A stretch of DNA of 64,000 bases from Jiella pelagia (lineage in GTDB: Bacteria; Pseudomonadota; Alphaproteobacteria; Rhizobiales; Rhizobiaceae), in NCBI RefSeq assembly GCF_026898155.1, contig NZ_CP114029.1, positions 1,681,501 through 1,745,500 of the forward strand, given 5' to 3'. The stretch's first letter is position 1. Each line of letters begins with the position of its first letter. Under the pieces are notes generated by a model. That model saw only the letters and a program-made list of their open reading frames with translations, ran no database searches and had not been told where the DNA came from. The position numbers were made by a program, and so were the translations under genes. Of this stretch, positions 58,128 through 64,000 are shown in pieces.

Positions 58128-59801
58128 TCAGGCCTTGCCGGACTGGTGGGAGAGGATGTCGCGGACGGCGGCGATCATCGCCTGCGGATTCGCCGGATCG
58201 TAGTCGACCATCTCCTGGCCCGCCCGCGCCTCGCGCCATTCGGCATTGTCGGTGATCTGCGCCGACATCTCCTTGCCGAGCGCCAGATCCTTCACCTGCA
58301 CCTTGCCGGCCGCTTTTTCATCGCCGCCCTGGATGATCACGCAAGGGGCGTTGCGCCGGTCGGCATATTGCAGCTGCTTGCCGAATTGCTTCGGATTGCC
58401 CTGGAACACCTCGACCGGCACGGGCACTTCAATCGGATTGCCGTTCGCGTCGGTGTTCAGCGCGTTGCGCAGCGTCGTCGCCATGGCCTGATAGTCGGCC
58501 ATGCGATCGCGATCCATGACCGTGACGACCACCGGGCCGGTGCGTTCCGACGTCTCCAGCCGGCCAAGGTTCTTCAGCGCCGTCATCAGCCGCGAGACGC
58601 CGATGGAAAAGCCCGTCGCCGGCACCGGCTGGCTCATGAAGCGCGACACCAGCCCGTCATAGCGCCCGCCGCCACCAACCGAGCCGAAACGCACGACCTC
58701 GCCCTTTTCGTTGGTGACAGGGAATAGGAGTTCAGCTTCGAAGACGGGGCCGGTGTAGTATTCGAGGCCGCGCACAACAGAGGGATCGACGCGCACCCGG
58801 CGTGTCCCATAGCCGGCACCTTCTAGCGCACTCGCTATGTCTCGCAATTCCTGAGTTCCCGACAATGCCAAATCGTTGCCTAAAGCGCGGTCAGTCAAAC
58901 GATCGCACATCGCCAGGTTATCGAAGAAGAATTCTTCACCATCAGTCTCTTCGATGTGCATGTCATTAAGAACCCGCCCCCTCGCATGTGCGACTGGGCT
59001 TCCTAAAGCCGTCCGTAGTATTGGGTCTTTTCCATCTCCTAAGCCTCGGTCGGAGGACGCTCCCATTACCATCAGCAAGTTCTTTATTTGGAGACTACTC
59101 AACCCTGCCCCTGGTGTGAAGTCTCCACTCTCATCCTTGCGCCCATCACCCAGCAACAGCCGCACACCCTCCGGCCCAAACTTATCCAGCTTGTCGATTG
59201 CCCGCAGCACCGTCAGCCGGCGCCCAGCGTTCTCCTCGCCGCCCAGATCGATCGCCTCCAGCACCCCGTCGAGCACCTTCCGGTTGTTCACCCGGATCAC
59301 GTACTGCCCGCGCGGGATGCCCAGCGCTTCCATCGTGTCGGCCATCATCATCGCCATCTCGGCATCGGCCGAGACGTTCGGCGCGCCGACGATGTCGGCG
59401 TCGAACTGCATGAACTGGCGGAACCGCCCCGGCCCCGGCTTCTCGTTGCGGAAGACATAGCCCGCCCGGTAGCTGCGATAGGGTTTGGGCAGGGTCTCGT
59501 AGTTCTCGGCCACATAGCGGGCGAGCGGCGCGGTGAGGTCGTAGCGGAGCGACATCCACTGCTCGTCGTCGTCCTCGATCGAGAAGACGCCCTCGTTCGG
59601 CCGGTCTGAATCGGGCAGGAACTTGCCCAGCGCGTCGGTATATTCGAACACCGGCGTCTCCACCGGCTCGAACCCGTACGTCTCGTAGACCCGGCGGATC
59701 TTCGCCAGCATCTCGTCCTGGGCGCGCAGATCGGAGGCGTCCCGATCGACGAAGCCGCGCGGCACCCGCGCCGTCACCCGTTTCGGCTTTTTCGCAGCCA
59801 T
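58128..59801 (-). CDS. hisS: histidyl-tRNA synthetase with compositionally mosaic centre
   Basis: Charges tRNA-His. Class II motifs: [16 protein letters not shown] region, motif 2 [20 protein letters not shown], the HisRS-specific [14 protein letters not shown] and GGGGRYDGL motif, then a C-terminal anticodon-binding domain. 557 residues from ATG 59801, longer than E. coli HisRS (424) and apparently longer than most relatives in the central insertion region. By hand count 58801-59100 is about 52% GC while 59221-59280 is 70%; codon usage in that segment also differs. The reading frame is intact throughout. Confidence 0.95.
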   Translation of the reverse strand: MAAKKPKRVTARVPRGFVDRDASDLRAQDEMLAKIRRVYETYGFEPVETPVFEYTDALGKFLPDSDRPNEGVFSIEDDDEQWMSLRYDLTAPLARYVAENYETLPKPYRSYRAGYVFRNEKPGPGRFRQFMQFDADIVGAPNVSADAEMAMMMADTMEALGIPRGQYVIRVNNRKVLDGVLEAIDLGGEENAGRRLTVLRAIDKLDKFGPEGVRLLLGDGRKDESGDFTPGAGLSSLQIKNLLMVMGASSDRGLGDGKDPILRTALGSPVAHARGRVLNDMHIEETDGEEFFFDNLAMCDRLTDRALGNDLALSGTQELRDIASALEGAGYGTRRVRVDPSVVRGLEYYTGPVFEAELLFPVTNEKGEVVRFGSVGGGGRYDGLVSRFMSQPVPATGFSIGVSRLMTALKNLGRLETSERTGPVVVTVMDRDRMADYQAMATTLRNALNTDANGNPIEVPVPVEVFQGNPKQFGKQLQYADRRNAPCVIIQGGDEKAAGKVQVKDLALGKEMSAQITDNAEWREARAGQEMVDYDPANPQAMIAAVRDILSHQSGKA

Positions 59802-60009
59802 TTCCGTTCCACCAATGCGTAAAGGGCGGCTGCCGGGAGCGCTTTTCCGCCCCGGCGCCGGCCCGGTCGTTCCTGACAATCTCATGCGGGGCTTAGCCGA
59901 TCGAAGGGGTCGGCTCAAGGCGTCGTTCCCTCCCGCGATTGGTCGGAAAGACTGGAACAGGGATCGCGAAAGCCGTTATATTGCCAGAACAACCTCAGGG
60001 AGGTGAGTT

Positions 60010-60297
60010 ATGACCAACCTTACGATCCACGACATCGACGAAGACCTTGAGCAGAGCCTGAAGCTTCGCGCCGCCCATAACGGCCGTTCAGTCGAAGATG
60101 AAGTTCGGCACCTTTTGCGTCAGGCTGTGGATGCAGCGCCCCAGAAGCGCCTTGGCACGGAACACGGTTCGAGAACGGGAGGAAAATCGAACGAAAGTCT
60201 CTTTGACGCTATCCGAAGGCACATAGAACCGCTCGGCGGTGTCGAACTCGAAATTCCACCTCGCGGGTTTGGGCGTGAGCCGCCGACTTTTGACTGA
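60010..60297 (+). CDS. FitA-like ribbon-helix-helix antitoxin
   Basis: 95 residues. N-terminal ribbon-helix-helix MTNLTIHDIDEDLEQSLKLRA followed by HNGRSVEDEVRHLLRQAV matches plasmid-stability/FitA antitoxins; the C-terminal tail should wrap the PIN toxin. GGGAGGTGAG precedes the ATG. Its stop overlaps the toxin start by one base (TGATG). Confidence 0.92.
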   Translation: MTNLTIHDIDEDLEQSLKLRAAHNGRSVEDEVRHLLRQAVDAAPQKRLGTEHGSRTGGKSNESLFDAIRRHIEPLGGVELEIPPRGFGREPPTFD

Positions 60298-60722
60298 TGG
60301 CGATCATCATTCTCGATACGAACGTCATCTCAGAGAGTCTGAAACCTGCGCCTTCGCGTTTGGTCGTGGAATGGCAAGACAAGCAGGAGGTGGAAGATCT
60401 CTATATAACAGCCGTTTCGGAGGCCGAGCTGCGTCTCGGTGTCAGAATCATGCCGGTGGGGCGGCGCAGATCTTCGCTGTCCTCTGCGATTGATATCATC
60501 ATCGAGAACGAATTTCCCGGACGGGTCCTTCCGTTCGATCACGCAGCCGCTCGGCATTTCGCCGAAATTTCGGCGTATCGTCGCGCGATTGGCCGACCGA
60601 TACGTGAGCTAGACTGCCAGATTGTCGCCATTGCGCGTGCTTGCGGCGCGGCAGTCGCGACGAGGAACGTCGCAGACTTCATTGAGTGCGGTGTACCAAT
60701 CATCAATCCTTGGCAGCCATGA
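60297..60722 (+). CDS. PIN-domain ribonuclease toxin (VapC/FitB-like)
   Basis: 141-residue PIN toxin. Acidic catalytic residues: D7 (ILDTNVISE), E in AVSEAELRLG, D in RELDCQIVAIARA and the late TRNVADFIECG. The start overlaps the antitoxin stop. Expected to cleave tRNA or other RNA with Mg2+. The pair is inserted between hisS and the UdgX gene. Confidence 0.94.
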   Translation: MAIIILDTNVISESLKPAPSRLVVEWQDKQEVEDLYITAVSEAELRLGVRIMPVGRRRSSLSSAIDIIIENEFPGRVLPFDHAAARHFAEISAYRRAIGRPIRELDCQIVAIARACGAAVATRNVADFIECGVPIINPWQP

Positions 60723-60756
60723 TCGGCAAGCAACCGCGACGAGCGCTGCAGCCGTC

Positions 60757-62248
60757 TCACTCCCCCACCGCCAGTTCCGGCACCGTCTCCAGCACCAGCG
60801 CCATATCCGCCTGAAACGCCTTCGTCTCCCGGTCCTTCGCCGCCTGATCAGGCAGGCGCAGGATGCAGGACGGGTGGACAGTCACCAGCAGCTGCGTCGT
60901 CTCGTCGAGGTCGATCAGCTGCGAGCGGGTCGCCTTGATCGTCACGGTCTTGCCGAGGACGGCCTGCGCCGCCGTCGCGCCCAAGGCGACGATCAGCTTC
61001 GGGGCGATCAGCGCCCGCTCCTGGTCGAGCCACCAGCGGCAGACCTTGATCTCGCTCATGTTCGGCTTGGCGTGGATGCGGCGCTTGCCGCGCGGCTCGA
61101 ACTTGAAGTGCTTGACCGCATTGGTGACATAGGCCTGGGAGCGATCGATGCCCGCTGCCGCGAGCGCCTGATCGAACACCCTGCCCGCCGGGCCGACGAA
61201 GGGCTCGCCGGCGATGTCCTCCTGATCGCCCGGCTGCTCGCCGACGAAGATCACCGGCGCATCCTCCGGCCCCTTGCCGAACACCGTCTGGGTCGCCGGC
61301 TCCCAGAGCGGGCAGGCCGTGCAATGGGCCGCCTGCTCGCGGGCTTCTTCGATCGTGTCCGGCACTTTGTTATAGCCGAGGCCGGGACCGACCTCCGGGG
61401 TCTTTTCCATGCGGGGCAATGTCATGGCGCGACGCTCCTTCAACCTCTCGTCCCGCAAACTCGGCAGCGTCGGCTGGGTTTCCAGCATCCGCCGCGTCGC
61501 CGCCTCGGCGCCGGCGATCAGCGGCTTGACGAGCGCGGTTTCCGGCATGTTCGCCCAATATTTCTTCGGCATTTCGGCGACCATCGCCTTCACCTTCAGC
61601 CGCGCCGGGTTGAAGATCGAGGCGTAATAGGTCAGCCACAGAGCCTCCATGTCGTCGTCCGCCGGCGCCATGTCGCGGGTGGCGCCGGGAAGAAAAGCGA
61701 GTTCCTCGCCGTTCCAGTGGGCGCTGCGCTCCGGCGTCAAAATTGTCCAGACCATGCCGGCGAAGCGCCGGGCGAAGAACGGCGCGGTGAGTTCCACCGT
61801 GTGGTGGAAGGGCTCGAACCAGGCAATGGAATGGCGGCCGAGTTCGGCGTCCTCGATCTCGCGGAACCGGACGAAGGCCTTCATCTTGTGGCTGTCGCGG
61901 CGCACCGCCTTCTCCATTTCGGTGGCGCGGAGGATGTCGGGGTCGGAGGCGATCTCCAAGAGCCGCCTCTCCTGCTGAAGCCGAAAGAGCAGGCGATAGG
62001 CGAAGACGAAACGGTCTTCATCGGCATGGCAGACGAGCTTGCGGGCGAGGCTCGGGAAAGGCCTTCGGCACCGTCGGCTGCAAGGCGTTTTCCGGCGGCT
62101 CGGGCAACGGCTCCGCGAACAGGCCGGGCGCCGCGTCGCCGACCGAAAAGCTCAAGTCCTCCGGCGGCAGCCCCAGCGTCAGCGCTCGGCGCGCGGCATG
62201 CCGCCAGCCTTCGAAATCGGCAGGAAAGGCCAGAGGAGCGTTGAACAT
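60757..62248 (-). CDS. DUF4130-UdgX fusion, uracil-DNA binding protein (frame-broken)
   Basis: Two-domain DNA repair protein. The N-terminal 250 residues are the DUF4130 domain; the C-terminal half is a family-4-like uracil-DNA glycosylase with CTACPLW and VGEQPGDQED for the iron-sulfur cluster and water-activating loop, plus KRRIH, the UdgX hallmark whose His forms a covalent bond to the uracil site. The frame breaks at 62047-62053 (GAGGCTC); repair joins VPKAFPE to LARKLVCHADED and gives 496 residues. Start ATG 62248 (MFNAPLAFPADFEGW) fits homologue length; ATGs at 62314 and 62344 are possible. A LexA box lies upstream. Confidence 0.9.
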
Positions 62249-62551
62249 CTTGCCAAAAACCTCATCCGAAGTGCCGACCACCGCGATCCGCCAAAGGTGG
62301 CAGCAATCGGTCATCCGACACTCCGGAGCAGGGAGCGGCGGCATTTCGCGAACATAAGATGAACGCGCGCATGTTCAATGAGATGCTCCCGGCCGCCATG
62401 CGTGGCGCGGAGGAAGACCCGGCCGTGTTCGTCGATCGCGGCGGGCCGACAGACGACCTGACTGGAAGCCGGTCAGATGGACGGAGCGGCCCGACCGATG
62501 CGAGGGCGCCGATTTCGGCTGTGGCTACGATCGCGACGCCGCGATGGGAGG
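62249..62551. other. 303-base region between UdgX and rsmD genes
   Basis: Holds the UdgX promoter with its SOS box. A plus-strand ATG at 62359 opens a frame whose first 35 or so codons look unremarkable and then run antisense to rsmD; no support for a gene. Confidence 0.5.
62350..62364 (-). promoter_or_regulatory. LexA (SOS) box upstream of the UdgX gene
   Basis: GTTCATCTTATGTTC on the minus strand is an exact GTTC-N7-GTTC, the alphaproteobacterial LexA site. It is 102 bases upstream of the chosen UdgX start and 36 bases upstream of the alternative ATG at 62314. Implies DNA-damage induction. Confidence 0.75.
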
Positions 62552-63113
62552 TCATTGGCTCGTCAGCCGCAGGAAGCGCAGGGTCGTCACGCCCATCGAG
62601 CGCTCGTCGGCAAGGTCGAAACCCTCCGGCGGCTCGAAGCCGGCGCTCGCCGCCTCTTCCAAGACGGCCAGCGCCCCCGGCCTCAACCAGCCGCCCTCTC
62701 GCGCCGCGGCGAGTGCCTCTTCGCCGAGCCCCTTGCCATAGGGCGGATCGGCGAAGACGAGGTCGAAGGGCTCCATCGTCCCAGGCACGCCCAGCTTCGT
62801 CGCGTCGCGCCGGAAGATCTTCGCCCGGCCATTCAGGCCGAACGTCTCCATGTTGGAGCGGATCAATCCGCGCGCCTCGACATCTTCCTCGACGAAGAGG
62901 CAGAAGCGCGCGCCACGCGACAGCGCCTCCAGACCAAGCGCGCCGGTGCCGGAAAAGAGGTCGAGGACACGCGCCTCGACGAGGCTCGAATTCCGGCCTG
63001 TGGGCGAGGATGTTGAACAGCGTCTCGCGGTTGCGATCGGTGGTCGGCCGGATGCGGTCGGTCTTCGGCTCGGCCAGCTTGCGGCCCTTGAACTCGCCGC
63101 CGACGATGCGCAC
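62552..63113 (-). CDS. rsmD: 16S rRNA (guanine966-N2)-methyltransferase (frame-broken)
   Basis: Methylates G966 of 16S rRNA with SAM. MRIVGGEFKGRKL and RPTTDRNRETLFNIL at the N terminus, SAM loop DLFSGTGALGLEALSRGA and catalytic DPPYGKG. The frame slips at 62981-62987 (GAGGCTC); removal of one base restores EFELVEARVLDLFSG and gives 186 residues, the normal size. It follows the pseudouridine synthase gene by three bases, a common order in this bacterial group. Confidence 0.95.
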
Positions 63114-63116
63114 CGG

Positions 63117-64000
63117 TCAGCCCTTCTTCGGCCGTCTCGGGCCGCCGGCACCGCCCGCGCCGCTCGTCGGCTTCGGCCCCGTCCGCCGCTTGCCCATCCG
63201 CTGGGTCGGATCGGCGCTGCGGGGCCTTTCGGCGCGCTCGGCCCTGGCCTCTTCGCCGGCCGCCTTCTTCGGCCCCATCGGCCGGCCGCCGGGCGCGATC
63301 CAGACGTTGGAAAGCCGGCGACCGGCGCCGAGCGGCGGCCGCGACGGACGCTCGTCGGCCGCTGCGTCGCGCTTACCGGCACCGAAGGTCTTGTCGCCGA
63401 ACTTTTTGTCGCCGAACTTGCGATCCCCGAACTTCTTGTCGCCGAAGCCCTCGCGGGGCGGCCTGTCGCCGGTAGATCGCTTGCCCTCCCGCCCATCGCC
63501 GCGCTCGCCCGGCCTGGAGCGCGGGCCCGGGCCGTCGTCGCGGGCATTGCCGCGGGCGCGGGGCTTGTCGCCGAAGGACTTCTCGCCAAAGGACTTTTCG
63601 CCGAACGACTTTGCACCGAACGACTTCCCGCCGAAGGACTTGCCGGGCTCGCCGGGACGGGCGCTGCGGTCGGCGTGTCCAGGGCGGGCGGGGCGATCCT
63701 CGGTCTTGCCGCGGCTGGGCCGATCGGCGCGGGTCGCGAGCTTGCCGAGTGCATCCTCGCGCTCTTCCTCGCGCTGGCGCTTCCTGTTCGGCGCGGTCTC
63801 GCCGCGTGGCTGTCTCGCCTCGCCGTCCTTAGCCCGCGGCGTTCGCGGCGCCTCCACCGGCTTGTTGGAGAAGGGGTTGACGATCGGCGCGTCAAAGTCG
63901 GCGCCGGCCTCCTCGATCAGCCGCGGCCCGAGCTGGTCGCGCAGCGTCTTGCCGTGGATCTCGCGCACCGCCCCTTCCGCGAGGTCGGCGAGCTGGAACG
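63117..64000 (-). CDS. RluB/RsuA-family rRNA pseudouridine synthase, C-terminal part with repetitive basic tail
   Basis: The window holds only the 3' part; the catalytic domain lies beyond the right edge. The preserved end of the synthase domain reads FQLADLAEGAVREIHGKTLRDQLG. After it comes a disordered extension of about 250 residues, rich in Arg, Lys, Gly and Pro, with two repeat blocks: KSFG/EKSFG units at about 63563-63651 and GDKKFGD/RKFGD units at about 63381-63450. Such basic tails occur in alphaproteobacterial RluB and probably bind rRNA. Adjacent to rsmD. Confidence 0.82.
   Translation of the reverse strand, partial: FQLADLAEGAVREIHGKTLRDQLGPRLIEEAGADFDAPIVNPFSNKPVEAPRTPRAKDGEARQPRGETAPNRKRQREEEREDALGKLATRADRPSRGKTEDRPARPGHADRSARPGEPGKSFGGKSFGAKSFGEKSFGEKSFGDKPRARGNARDDGPGPRSRPGERGDGREGKRSTGDRPPREGFGDKKFGDRKFGDKKFGDKTFGAGKRDAAADERPSRPPLGAGRRLSNVWIAPGGRPMGPKKAAGEEARAERAERPRSADPTQRMGKRRTGPKPTSGAGGAGGPRRPKKG

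Noticed and set aside
63381..63651. Regular repeats that might suggest a CRISPR array
   Set aside because: Units are short, contiguous and in frame with the protein tail; there are no unique spacers.

Overview
The window reads as about 64 kb of chromosome from a high-GC alphaproteobacterium, most likely in the order Hyphomicrobiales (Rhizobiales). Support for this is gene content and order (rluB-type pseudouridine synthase next to rsmD; hisS-hisZ-hisG; a SorC-controlled polyol ABC operon; an Anbu cluster; prkA-yeaH-spoVR), a LexA box of the alphaproteobacterial GTTC-N7-GTTC type, and intergenic palindromic repeats of a kind common in this group. Genus cannot be fixed from the sequence alone.

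Layout. 1-11.5 kb: a minus-strand polyol uptake and catabolism locus (SorC regulator, binding protein, two permeases, ATPase, mannitol-type dehydrogenase), then a desaturase, a secreted protein and an FGGY kinase. 11.8-15.1 kb: an Anbu proteasome-like cluster (ATP-grasp, alpha-E, Anbu) without the usual transglutaminase. 15.2-18.5 kb: L,D-transpeptidase and a gamma-glutamyltransferase homologue. 18.7-22.5 kb: a tightly overlapping iron-siderophore/cobalamin-type ABC operon ending in a DMT-family permease. 22.5-26.2 kb: accessory island with a gene-free stretch, a DUF1778/GNAT toxin-antitoxin pair and an AT-rich stand-alone KAP NTPase. 26.4-40.6 kb: carboxynorspermidine pathway, catalase-like protein, AGCS symporter, folD, lytic transglycosylase, several lipoproteins and secreted proteins, and an overlapping nicotinamidase-sirtuin pair. 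41-46 kb: prkA-yeaH-spoVR with an FNR/FixK-like box upstream. 46-49.7 kb: second accessory region with a decayed SNF2 helicase, a TPR-alpha/beta hydrolase protein and a radical SAM protein, ending at tRNA-Arg(CCU). 50-64 kb: mostly housekeeping (thiamine pyrophosphokinase, asd, OmpA-like lipoprotein, fumC, hisG, hisZ, hisS, rsmD, rluB-like), with a FitAB-type toxin-antitoxin pair and an SOS-boxed UdgX gene.

The most important reading aid is that fourteen genes are frame-broken, and in twelve of them the break is a one-base insertion turning a reconstructed GAGCTC into GAGCCTC or GAGGCTC (14 sites). Removing the extra base restores full-length family-typical proteins, including essential or near-essential ones (fumC, rsmD, thiamine pyrophosphokinase). 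I treat these as intact genes carrying a motif-specific sequence error, not as pseudogenes. The best candidates for undescribed biology are the TPR-hydrolase/radical SAM pair (46843-49603) and the stand-alone KAP NTPase (24667-26172).
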